From Salvia splendens (Eukaryota > Streptophyta > Magnoliopsida > Lamiales > Lamiaceae), in the NCBI RefSeq assembly GCF_004379255.2, contig NC_056049.1:8432001-8496000 (forward strand): a stretch of DNA of 64,000 nucleotides, read 5' to 3'. The notes beneath the pieces were generated by a model, which searched no databases, was not told the DNA's origin, and worked only from the letters and a program-made list of their open reading frames with translations. Shown here one piece after another: positions 33,699-46,544 of the stretch; position 1 is the stretch's first letter; each line of letters starts with the position of its first letter. Made by a program: the position numbers and the translations under genes.

Positions 33699-36600
33699 AT
33701 GTCAAACTTATCTTATGAGTGTATGATGGAAACAAACAAATTGACTAGGTCAAATTTCACGGAGTGGCAGAGAGACTGCCCAAAACTCAAGGCACAAGGT
33801 GCAATGAGTGGGAGCTCAGCTATGTTTGTCATTGAGATAAATATGTCTATGAATAACTCACAATCCTGGGTATTGGATACCGCTTGTGGTTCACACATTT
33901 GTAATAATGTGCAAGGTTTAATAGACAGCAGGAAAGTGAGGCCTGGGGAAGTAGACCCACGTGTTGGAAATGAAGCAAAAGTTGTTGCCGAACGCGTGGG
34001 AACTTATAGATTAGATCTTCCCTCAGGACATAGACTAGATTTACATAATTGTTATTTCGTTCCAGTTATTTCAAAGAATATTATTTCCATTCCGATGTTG
34101 GACATCGAAGGTTTTTCCTTCCATTTTGCAAACAACAGGTGCTCGTCTTCTAATAATGGATTGTTTTATGGAAATGCCTCTTTAGAGAATGGATTATATA
34201 TGCTTGAATGCAAACGGGATATTCTCAATGTACAAAATAAAAGACTTAAGCTATGTAATACGGATAATGCTACTTATCTTTGGCATTGTAGACTTGGTCA
34301 TATCAATGAGAAAAGGATAGCGAGATTGAGAAAGTTAGACTATCTAAATTCATTTGATTTTGAATCATATGGTGCTTGTGAATTCTGTCTCAAAGGAAAG
34401 ATGACTAATAAGCCACTTTCTGGGAAAGGGGTGCGTGCTAATGATGTGCTAGAGTTGATCCACACAGATGTGTGCGGACCGTTTCCAACTCAAGCAAAAG
34501 GTGGTTATTCGTACTTCATTACTTTCACTGATGATTTTACAAGGTATGGATATGTGTATCTTATGAAACACAAATCTGAGGCCTTTGAGAAATTTATAGA
34601 GTTTAAGTGTGAAGTTGAGAAACAACTTGGGAAAAGTATAAAAACTCTTCGATCAGATCGAGGAGGGGAATACTTGAGCCGAGAATTTCTTGATTACTTG
34701 AAATCGCATGGAATTCAGTCGGACTAGACACCTCCTGGTACACCACAAATGAATGGAGTATCTGAAAGGAGAAACCGAACATTATTAGATATGGTTCGAT
34801 CCATGATGAGTTTAGCTAGTCTTCCTTTATTTCTCTGGGGTCATGCTTTATTGACTGCTATTTACATTCTGAATAGAGTTCCATCTAAATCAGTTGAGAA
34901 AACACCATATGAGTTATGGTATGGCAAAAAGCCTTGTCTTAACTATATGCGGACCTGGGGTTGTCCAGCTTTTGTTAAGAAACAAATGACTGATAAGTTG
35001 GAATCTAAAAGTGAGAAGTGTTACTTTGTGGGATATCCTAAACAAACTAGGGGATACGATTTCTACTGTCCTGAAAATCACAAGGTGATAACATCAAGGA
35101 ATATGACGTTTCTTGAAGACAGTTATGTCTGCAAGGAACAAGGTCAAAATACAGTAGATCTTGAAGAAATTCAAGAACCACAAGTTAACAATGAGGATGA
35201 TGTATTGTCAAATGGTTTGAACAATAACACAGTGGGAGTTTTTGATGATCTATTGGGAGGGGAAAATACTATTAGAGGAGACCTTAGAGGGACTCTCGAA
35301 GAACCTCTTCAAGACAATGAGATGCATCAAATACAAGATGATACAATAGTTGCATCAACTCTACCTCAAGAAGATCATAGTGATATTCCTGGGCCTACTC
35401 ACAATCAGAATGAACAGCCCGAGCCAGAAGAAAACCAACTCAATAGGCCTAGAAGGATTCGTCGTGCACCTGAGAGACTGAATCTAATGGTTGAGAACCA
35501 AGATGATGAAGTTGATTTAGATGAAGATGAGCCTAAGACCTATACCGAGGCGGTGTCGGACACCGATCGAGAGAAGTGGCTTGAAGCCTTGATATCTGAA
35601 ATGGACTCGATGTACTTCAACTTAGTCTGGGAACTAGTTGACTTGCCAGATGGGGTTTACCCCATAGGTTGCAAATGGATCTTCAAAAAGAAGAGAGATG
35701 CAAATGGCAAAGTACAAACCTACAAGGCTAGGTTAGTGGCAAAGGGTTATAGTCAGCGCGAAGGCATTGACTATGATGAAACCTTTTCGCCAGTTGCTAA
35801 GATCAAGTCCATTAGGATATTACTTGCAATTGCTGCATACTACAATTTCGACATTTGGCAAATGGATGTCAAAACCGCATTTCTCAATGGAGAATTAGAA
35901 GGCGATGTCTATATGACACAGCCAGAAGGTTTTGTATCGAAAGAAAGGCCGAATGCAGTGTGCAAGCTAAAGAAGTCCATCTATGGACTTAAGCAAGCTT
36001 CGAGGAGTTGGAATATTTGTTTTGACAGAACAATCAAATCGTTTGGTTTCGTCAGAAGCAAAGAGGATCCATGTGTTTATAGTAAACGCGAAAATGGAAA
36101 CGTCGTATACCTTATCATATATGTTGATGACATCTTGATTATGGGAAGCGATCGTTCCATGATGCAATCCGTGAAAGAATGGTTGTCTAGTTCCTTTATG
36201 ATGAAGGATCTGGGTGATGCTTCCTACATCCTTGGAATCAAGATCTATCGAGATAGACCGAATAGGATGTTGGGATTATCACAATCCACTTACATAGACA
36301 AGTTGCTAAGGCGCTTTTCAATGGAGAATTCTAAGAAAGGTTTTCTTCCTATGGGAAATGGCATTGTATTGTCAAAGCAGGATTGTCCTTCTAATGACAA
36401 AGAAAGAGACAACATGAAAAGGATCCCGTATGCTTCGGCTATAGGATCTATTATGTATGCCATGATTTCTACTAGGCCAGATGTGGCCTATGCGCTTAGC
36501 ATGACAGGCAGATTTCAGCAAAATCCCGGTGAGGAACATTGGAAAACCGTTAAGACTATTCTTAAGTACCTTAGAAGGACTAAAGAATATTTCTTAGTCT

Positions 36601-37109
36601 ATGGTGGACAACCAGAGTTATCAGTTACTGGGTACACTGATGCTAGTTTCCAAACAGACCATGACGACTATAAGTCTCAGTCTGGATATGTTTTTGTCCT
36701 CAATGGTGGAGCAGTGAGTTGGAATAGTTCCAAACAAGGTACAACTGCCGATTCCACCACCGAAGCCGAGTATATTGCTGCATCTGAAGCTGCCAAAGAA
36801 GCTGTTGCTTTGTTAGAGTTCGTTAAAGAACTGGGTGTCATTCCGAGTGCCAATAGTGCAATACCTTTGTATTGTGACAACACTGGTGCTGTTGCGCAAG
36901 CAAAAGAACCCAGAGCTACGAACAGGAACAAGCATGTTCCCAGAAGATATCATCTGATCAGAGAAATAGTTGAAAGAGGCGACATAAAATTAGAAAGAGT
37001 ACCCACTGATGATAACTTGGCTGATCCTTTCACCAAACCGTTATGTATAGCAAAACACAACAAGCACTTTGAGAGCTTAGGTGTTATGCATGTTGGTAGA
37101 TGGCTTTGA
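33699..37109 (+). pseudogene. Copia gag-pol polyprotein, gag deleted, one nonsense codon
   Basis: One reading frame of 1137 codons interrupted by a single TAG at 34725-34727. Residues 1-25 are a gag start (METNKLTRSNFTEWQRD) fused directly to DCPKLK, the end of the CCHC zinc knuckle, so almost all gag is deleted in frame. Then come the aspartic protease (WVLDTACGSHI, Asp60), the GAG-pre-integrase zinc site (LWHCRLGHIN, then CEFCLKGK), the integrase core (HTDVCGPF, RSDRGGEY; the catalytic Glu in [10 protein letters not shown] lies after the TAG), reverse transcriptase ([31 protein letters not shown] at 36120-36131) and RNase H ([22 protein letters not shown]). It would copy element RNA into DNA and integrate it. 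Missing gag prevents particle assembly, so it could move only with another element's gag. Confidence 0.93.
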
Positions 37110-38132
37110 ATCAGTGGGAGTTACAGTTTTATATGTCTTAGAAACATTTTGTGTTGAGACAATATTACTTGATCACATTATATGAAAATTTCATTTTCTA
37201 TGGGTTTTGTGCACTTATTGGAATAATTATTTTAAATGTTTGATTTTATTCTAAATATTTGTTCCCTTGAATTGTGACTGTCGTTAATGGTGTGAGACAT
37301 TAATGATATAGTATAATTCTAAAATAGCCCTAACCAATGATCATCAAGAATGGGATATTGATGATATGTTATAGGTTAGCATGGGGTTTGCATCACATTC
37401 TTCGAGAATGTAGTTGTTCTCACAACTATGAGATATTAGATACTCGTGATGGACACATGGTATACATTAGAGAGTATTGGTATACCCTACTATTAAACTG
37501 TTTTGTTAAGTGTCTACAGTTTATTAGTGCATGAAGTATGTAATAGTCATTGGATCTGAGGTCATTACACATTTTGTTTGTTGAGTGGTGTGCTTTGATC
37601 TTGTCCAATGCTTTGCCTCCCAAAGGAGGATTGAGACACGGACTTGTGTTGGGTACATCATAAGATAAATGGAAATGGTAGTTGAGCCAAGAATGAGATT
37701 CATTCCTCAATTAGAATTTCGAGAGAACACTCAAATTCTCTATATTACTTGACCATTAAGTCATTGGCCAATGCAAAGATATATTCAATTAAAGTAATTG
37801 AATATGATCGAATGGGTCATTTAATAAAGATGAGATAAAGTGATTGAGCTATTTGGATGACACATGACAAATCTTAGGCTCAATCGGGTGGTTCGTGAAT
37901 GAAAGGATATTACTATAAACTTTGTGTAAAGGCTTGTTTACCGAATTCACGTAAACGTCCGTCATATATAGAGCTACGCTGCCAACGCAGTCTAGGAGTT
38001 TTGTGCAGACTTCGATTAGATCGTCGTCGATAATGGGGGCCTAAAGGGTCACACTATATGTGTATTATGATCCGCTCAAGGGTACAATGTTATAGTTGTG
38101 TATTACATCTAATGCTAGTCCAAGTGGGAGAT

Positions 38133-38541
38133 TGAAAGATTAATGGGCTAGATTAGATTAATATGAAATAATTCTATTGGGCTTGGTCCAATGTTACAAT
38201 TATTCTATTATATATATCCTCTATTGTAGAGAACACAATATAGAAAACCTAATTCTCTAAGAGAGAAAAGCGGCGCTATGTTCAACAGAGATTTCCTAGC
38301 TTTCTCTATAGAACGATTGTACCGAGGAATTGTTCCTGCATCGGATCAGAATACGCGTGGACCTCGATAGTAGTGGATTCAACTTGCAGGATACAATCGT
38401 AGAAGAAGAACAACACAACAAGTAAGATTTAGTTCGTTGTGTGTTACGTGCTCAACTTGCAATATGATTATGAATCTAGATCTGTTATTCTTGTCTGCAA
38501 TTTCCGCTGCGCTCATTAGATGAATACAAGAATTACTAACA
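38133..38541 (+). repeat. Right LTR of the Copia element
   Basis: 409 bp, same ends as the left LTR. It lies 474 bp upstream of the eS6 start codon and in the same orientation, so LTR-driven read-through into the gene is conceivable. Confidence 0.95.
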
Positions 38542-38631
38542 ATGTGTTGGAGAGTTGGATAAATCAACCATGGTTCTATAATTTTAGATCATCTAGATCA
38601 AGATCTAATCACTCTTGTTGGTTATATGTTA

Positions 38632-38786
38632 CTTCCTCCGTTCTCGTAATAGGCCATAGGACGACATGAGTTTTAATGAGAAATTGTTAACTACAAAGAG
38701 AGAGAAAGAGAAGATGTGGGTAAACCGATATAATGTAAGATATTTTCCAATTTCGTAGAGAAGCGAGTATAATAGAGGGAGGGACA
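38632..38786. repeat. Stowaway-type MITE in the eS6 promoter
   Basis: The left end CTTCCTCCGTTCTCGTAATA follows TA at 38630-38631. The right end AATAGAGGGAGGGACA precedes TA. About 155 bp, between the Copia LTR and the eS6 core promoter. Confidence 0.65.
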
Positions 38787-38839
38787 TAGTTCTCTCCTAT
38801 CCCGATCAAGATATTTCAGTTCGATCAAATCCAAATTGG

Positions 38840-39014
38840 GTAGCCCAATTAATTTTATTCAAATGATGGGCCTTTACTTTTATTATTGGCCCAATCAACA
38901 TTTATTTTGAACTCGGTTGGATATATATAAGAGGTCACAAAAGTTCACCCAGTTTTCGAAACCCTAGTGTAGGAGAAGAGAGGGCCGTAGTGATTCTCAC
39001 ATCCTCTTGTGCCA
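38840..39014 (+). promoter_or_regulatory. eS6 core promoter: site II, TATA and telo-box
   Basis: TGGGCC (38867-38872) and TTGGCCCAAT (about 38886-38895) are site-II-type elements. ATATATATAA (38921-38930) is the TATA box and AAACCCTAG (38959-38967) is a telo-box. Site II plus telo-box is the usual pair in plant ribosomal protein gene promoters, binding TCP and telo-box factors. The leader ends GCCAATGAAG at the start codon. The second copy at 62950-63127 keeps the same order. Confidence 0.75.
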
Positions 39015-40877
<1,863 letters not shown>

Positions 40878-41860
40878 TTGTCATCTAGGATCTCATCCCT
40901 TCGTGTATGTCAGTGCCATTTTTGGCTTGGTGTTTTGCTGGTCTTAGATTAAGGGGTTTTTATGTATTTTCTGCTACTTTGCTTCTCTTAATATTTTCAA
41001 AGCTTGTGTTGTTTAATATACTCTAGTTCAATATATGTATACGTTTCTTGCATTTTTTATTGGTATTAACTTTAATACTATGTCCACTAGTTTCTGTAAG
41101 TCTTGGGACCTTATGTTTTGAAAGAGATGTCAGCCTGCAAATTTTGAATTCTGGCCTATCTGGTATAGCGTATGATATCTCATATTTTCCCTGCGAGGAA
41201 GTCTTTTTAAGTATGAAATCTAGCTTCAATAAAATCCAAAGGAATGCATACCTTGTGCTACCATCAGATTTATATATATATATATGATTGTATTCAATGT
41301 CGAAGTAATTTTAAAGACCGAACTAGAGATCAAATCTTAGCCATTCAAATTTATAATCTAGTGTATCTAATAAATCAGTCAAATCTTTAATTTTTAATCT
41401 TAAAAATCGGCTAGGGGTTGTATTGGAAGACCGATATTTTCAGTAGTTAATTCGTTCCTAAAATGATGCACAGTTATATATCGAATATATTGTCATAATA
41501 TGTCCATTATTCCACGTTAATTATTGTGGATAGTATAACTATTTTCTTTTTTTATACACTCAACCAATATTAATGGAGGATTCAATCACCACCACACCTA
41601 CAAGATAGATCAACGAGATTCATATATTGTCAGCCACACCCATCGCTCACGTTTGGGATTTCATCTCTATTGATTCACTCCTGCAATTCATCAATTTACG
41701 TTTTACAATTACATCTCCATTGTCAAGTCACGCCTGTAATTTTACGCAATTCATGCGTCTTCAATTGATCATTGGGTTCGATCTGAAATTAAATTTATTC
41801 AGTTTAAAAGAAATCAGAGCATTATATAACACATTTAAAAAGAAACGTGATGATTATGGG
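40878..41860. other. 3' flank of eS6 and AT-rich intergenic DNA
   Basis: Contains the T-rich 3' untranslated region and a TATATATATATATA run near 41271-41285. No gene supported. The ORFs at 41048-41287 and 41627-41863 are not recognisable. Confidence 0.45.
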
Positions 41861-44800
41861 TAGACGTCAACCGACGGTTCACGGTTCGGAACCGCCGGTT
41901 CCGGTTCAAGATTTTCTTGAACCTGAACCGGCCCGTCCTAGCTTGGACGGTTCCGGTTCCGGTTCCTGAACCGTGAACTGGCGGTTCACGTCAAGGTCCA
42001 GAACCGCCGGTTCCGGACTGGTTCGGCGGTTCATGTTTATTTATTTTTTATTTTTTTTGTTAAAATTGTAATTCAAGTAAAAAATGTAAATATCATTGCA
42101 TAAATAAAATTAGAATAATGCGATGTACAAATGCAATTTTATTGATAATTTCAACTATATTACAAATTACAACTTTAAAATTACAAAATACAACTTAAAA
42201 TTTACAAATTACAACTTAAAAATTATAAATTACAAAAGACTTAAAGTCTTGATTACAATTTACAAATTACATATTCGAAACAAAAGGGAGAAAAAAGAAA
42301 TAAAGGAAAAGGACTTGAGCTCAACTTAAATTTAAAATTTAAGTTGAGATGTCTACGTATCCTCAATGCTCAATTGCATTTTGGAATCAAACTCCACGTA
42401 GTTCTCTTACCTTGCTTACCTATTTGGCTTGATCGGAGGAATTGGCCTACTCTTCGTCGGGGAAGTAGTCTTTGTCGGGTTGTACTACTTGATTGTCCCA
42501 ATCTGGTTCTTGGTCTCTAATTTCGGCGGAGCACCAATCATCAAGTAACATGGTGGCTTCCATGTTTTGCCCGGTGAGTCTACTTCTTCTGTCGTCCAAG
42601 ACGTTGCCTCCAACACTAAAGGCGGACTCGACGACGACAGTGGAAGCCGAAACTGAAAAGATCTCCTTGGCCATTGATGCAAGGATGGGAAAATCTTTCT
42701 CGTGTGATCCCCACCAATCTAGGACGTCGATTTGTTGGGGAACGGGACCTTCTTCTTCATCATTGAAAGAAAAGTGTGAGTCTAAATATAAATCTAACTC
42801 ACTTGCCAAATTTGCCGTCCTTCCTCCGCTGTTGTAGCCGTATAGGTCCGCCAATTGGGATTGGGCGTCGGGGTCATCAACTTGGAAGAAGCCAAAGTTA
42901 TGTGTTTGACGGGGGGTCTAGGTCTCACTTGGTGGGTACTATTGTAATTGGCTTCGTAATCGTGAAAGAGAGCCCGCAAGTCGAACTCAAAACTTCTTTG
43001 CAGGGTTGAGAGGTGGGGGAGGTTTATTGGAATGTTTGGGCTAGGTTTATGTTGTTGTCGTCGTCCTCGTCATTCGATTGCAAAGCTCGAAGTGGTTCAA
43101 GATCAATAGAAGTCAAATTGTTGTAATAAAATTCTAAAATTTTTAAAGTACCAACTAGTCTCCATTTTGGATCCAAAACTTTTGCAAGCAAAAAAACCGT
43201 TGGGATCTCATTGAAATACTTAAGCCATTTTTCAATTATATAATATAAAACACACATTAATTCAGGATTATTTACGGAATTTTTCATTGCAGTTTTAAAA
43301 CAAGTGATATATACATGCAATGTTCTAAAACACGAACGGATGTCCAATAATACACACCCGATAAGTCAACGGTGGCATTTCTAAAACCTTTGATGCTTTG
43401 ATCCCAATAAGAAGAGGTTAGATATAAATCATCTACAGGAAAAGTTCTATAAAAATCAACCAAATATTCTATATGATCTAATGTAGAATGCAACATATCA
43501 TATGTAGAGTTCCATCTAGTAGACACATCTAAATTAAAAGTTGTGTACCTTATTTTCTTCGAATGACAATACTTCTTCCACGCCTTGCCAATATGAGACT
43601 TCCAGTGGATCAAGGATACAACTGTTGTAATAGGTTGAATATGTCTTTGCCATAAAGACAAAGCATCTTGTACACATAAATTTAAAATATGACATATACA
43701 TCTTTGGTGAAAATACTTACCACTTATCATCGGGGAGCAAGCCGCAATTAATTCGGGTATACTTGCAGTGTTAGCGGTTGCGTTGTCAAAACCAACCGAA
43801 AATATTTTGTTGCATAAATCATAATCATTCAAAACTTGAATAATTAAAGATGCAATTGCTTGTGCGGTGTGTGGTGAAGGAAATTGTTTAAAACCAATTA
43901 AACGTTTATTTAAAGTCCAACTATTATCTATAAAATGACATGAAATTCCCATGTAAAAATCCATCCACACATCAGAGCAAATATTAACTTTGTGTCCCAA
44001 GGTAGATAAAAATTTTCCTACTTCTCTTTTTTATCAAAAAACTGCCGGTTGTTAGATCTTTGAGCAGTTGAGGGGGGAATTCATTTTGTAGCAACATTAA
44101 ATGCGGTTTGCATATTAACTTCATATTTTTTGTCATTAAAAAAATTAAACGGGAAATGCTTCATTGCCGCCCATCTTACCATAGCATCGGTAACATTTTT
44201 GGGATCATATTTAAATAGAGGCGTACCTGTTTGAGACGATGAGCCGACAGAGAAGTTTATTTGGCTTTGAGACTTAGTATGCCCATATTCCACGGGATGT
44301 TTTACCTTCAAATGGCGATAGAGAGTACCATATCCCCCAACGGTTCCAAATGGATAGACTTTCTCGCAATAGTTACAATATGCTTTGAACTCATTTGTCT
44401 CTATGGTAGTGGTCGGATCATTAGGATTTGAAATTACCACCAGGACCTTCTTGTAATGTTTGGTGAAAATATCGGATTTCAACTTCGGAGGCATCTTCTT
44501 TTGTCGTCCTGAAGGAGGAGGAGCATCGGCCTCCTCATCATTTTCGCCAACTTGGCCGGCGCTGGAAGGGGGAATTGATGCGATCCATCATCGCCTTCGT
44601 CCGAAGATAGATTCACATCGTATTCGAAATGCGAAGCCGAATGTGAATGCCGCCTTCTAGGTAGGCGAGAGTAAGTAACAAGGCCGCATATCGATCTTCT
44701 TCCTCTTACGAAAATTATACAATTAAGTAAAAATACTAACAAAAATAAAACACATAGACACATAGATGTTAAAAAATGAAATTCAAAAATTCAGAAGGGG

Positions 44801-45194
44801 GTATTTATAGGGGGAAAATGTGATTGAATTAAATAAAAAAATTTAAAAATTCAAAATTTCAGAAAACCGGCGGTTTTTTGGACGGAACCTCCGGTTTCGT
44901 CAACGGTTTCTGACGAAAACCGGCGGTTCTGCTGACGGTTTCTGAAAAGCCTAGTGTGTAGGTCGGAAATAGGCCTGAAAAGCTGACGGAACCGCCTAAC
45001 CGCTGGTTCAGAACCGGCGGTTCCGACGAAACCGGCGATTCAAAACCGCCGATTACGGTTTGCGCACAATTGGAACCTGAACCGCCCCGGGGGAACCGGC
45101 GGTTCCGGGCACGGTTCGAACTGTCGCCGACGGTTCCAGTTCGGAACCGCTGGTGACGATTTCAGGCCGTTTCGGTTCGATTTGGGGACGTCTA
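41861..45194 (-). mobile_element. Complete hAT transposon, 3334 bp, broken transposase
   Basis: Flanked by a perfect 8-bp duplication ATTATGGG (41853-41860 and 45195-45202). The ends are TAGACGTCAACC and GGGGACGTCTA, an inverted pair over TAGACGTC. Both subterminal regions (about 41870-42025 and 44865-45180) are packed with GAACCGCCGGTTCCGG motifs in both orientations, likely transposase-binding sites. A TATA box CTATAAATAC lies at 44801-44810 on the minus strand. A hAT transposase lies between. Confidence 0.88.
42447..44494 (-). pseudogene. hAT transposase with BED zinc finger and hATC domain, frameshifted
   Basis: Read from 44494 leftward: a BED zinc finger (FKAYCNYCEKVYPF, then YRHLKVKHP), a central RNase-H-like core (VNICSDVWMDFYMGISCHFI, IFSVGFDNATANTASI, FHQRCICHILNLCVQD, STRWNSTYDML), a KYFNEIPTVFLLAKVLDPKW block and the C-terminal hATC dimerisation part (LDWWGSHEKDFPILASMAKE, VVVESAFSVGGNVLDDRRS). 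Four frame segments are needed (44494-44081, 44000-43284, 43347-43024, 42854-42447), so at least three shifts or small deletions break it. Order and length fit the Ac-like/RICESLEEPER type. It once cut and pasted the surrounding element and is now non-functional. Confidence 0.88.
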
Positions 45195-45234
45195 ATTATG
45201 GGGAGTGGTAGTTGTGTTATATAACTTCATCTTA

Positions 45235-45490
45235 TAATCAAATATCTTCATCTTTTAATGTAATAATTTCACCCGAGAAGTAGACACATATTAGTTAAAA
45301 TGAAACAAATTTCAACAATTCAAAATAAATAACTCCATCTTATTAAGAATTCAATTCATCTTACATTGTAATCAATTCACCTTATACAGTTAAAATGAAT
45401 TAGATCTGAACCATCGAAAAAATCAAAACTCATATCTTGAAGATCACTAAGAAATCCTGAATTGAGAACTAGTTCCACAATACTAGTAAT
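45235..45490. repeat. Repeat R1, left copy (direct repeat with 55735-55950)
   Basis: Shares with 55735-55950, in the same orientation, CATTGTAATCAATTCACCTT, AGTTAAAATGAATTAGAT and ATCTTGAAGATCACTAAGAA. Non-coding. The two copies bracket the Helitron coding remnants. Confidence 0.6.
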
Positions 45491-45601
45491 TTGGTTCACC
45501 ACGATACATAAACAGTTCAAACCAATTGATAACTAAATAGATAATCAGTGTGAACCGAATAAGATACATATGTAAAATCTTATTCAATTGGTTTAATGTA
45601 A

Positions 45602-45625
45602 CTAGTATCATACCCGAGCGATGCC
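45602..45625 (-). other. Possible Helitron 3' terminus
   Basis: On the minus strand the sequence reads ATCGGGCATCGCTCGGGTAT, GATA, then CTAG and a T. It resembles a decayed CCCGGGC...GCCCGGG hairpin followed by CTAG, similar to the Helitron-like end at 6202. Its orientation fits the replicase-helicase remnant to its right. The hairpin is poorly conserved. Confidence 0.4.
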
Positions 45626-46544
45626 CGATCCAATTGATTCTATTCATAATAATTAATTTTAAACTGTGAATTCACATTTGTGAATTAATCTTGATTTTTT
45701 TTCACAAATTATACTGATCTCATAATTTTGTATATAAGGTATTTTACAAAATTTTGGTGTTTAATATTTTTTGAACTCAAAATTTTGGTGTTTAATTATT
45801 TTTTCCCCATAAGTCGAGATATAGGCCAAAAATATTAAATTACTATTTAATATTTTTATAATTTATTATTATTTCAAGTTTAATTTATCTATAATCTTAA
45901 TTCAAAGCATGGGAAGGCAACATCTATATTGGATGTGAGAAACATAATATTTATCACCCGTGCTACACGACATATTGAATTTTTTGGAAAAAATATATAT
46001 AATATCTAAATATTATGTGTCAAATATTAAAAAAAATCAGCTTCTCAAATTTGTGGACACTGGTAAGAATATGTTGGATATCAAATAAAAAAAGTATAAA
46101 CACACATCGTCAATATGTGATAAAGTTTAAAGTTCAACAGTGAAACACTACCACAAAACAATCTATATTAATGTGGATATAGAAACAACATCCATCATAC
46201 TTCGGTAGTCCCCTGAATCAACAGAAAGAAGGAAAGGATGTGAGCATGATTATTAGTAACCTACAACAGGAATGTACCTGCAGAGAGGGGGGGAGATCAA
46301 ATAAACTAAACAATAGGATTTTACTGGAAGTTCACATGAGAAATTGTGATAGTGCTGTTTACATCAAATGTTATGGTTCCTTTTACTGCCAGCTCATTTC
46401 TCTTGACCCTGAAGATGAAAGAAACAAAGACTAAATCAATAAAAACACTTAGCAATAAAACAAAAGTAAGTACTGAAATATGACATGGCTTCTTACTTGT
46501 ATTCCATCTTCCCAGAAATTACAAAATATTCATTCATAAGTTAT
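45626..46544. other. AT-rich DNA, probably Helitron 3' region
   Basis: No gene. A short motif TTCAAAGCATGGGAAGGCAA (R2) at 45901 recurs at about 55528 in the same orientation. Confidence 0.4.

Larger units (their letters stand above)
31372..38541 (+). mobile_element. Complete Copia LTR retrotransposon, defective (7170 bp)
   Basis: Two 409-bp LTRs start TG and end CA, with a 5-bp target duplication ATGTG at 31367-31371 and 38542-38546. A primer-binding site complementary to initiator Met-tRNA starts 2 nt after the left LTR. A purine tract (AAGTGGGAGA) lies 3 nt before the right LTR. The LTRs differ at only four positions by eye (about 1%), so insertion was recent. The internal domain order, protease, integrase, reverse transcriptase, RNase H, is Ty1/copia. 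The gag region is nearly gone and integrase has a nonsense codon, so the copy would need help to move. Confidence 0.95.

Noticed and set aside
36677..36931. Minus-strand ORF inside Copia RNase H
   Set aside because: Antisense shadow of the pol frame.
44479..44763. ORF upstream of the hAT BED finger with a hydrophobic start
   Set aside because: It overlaps the hAT leader just below the TATA box; no domain and no clean splice into the transposase.
45114..45130. CGGTTCGAACTG resembling a tRNA B box
   Set aside because: Part of the hAT subterminal repeat array; no cloverleaf can be drawn around it.
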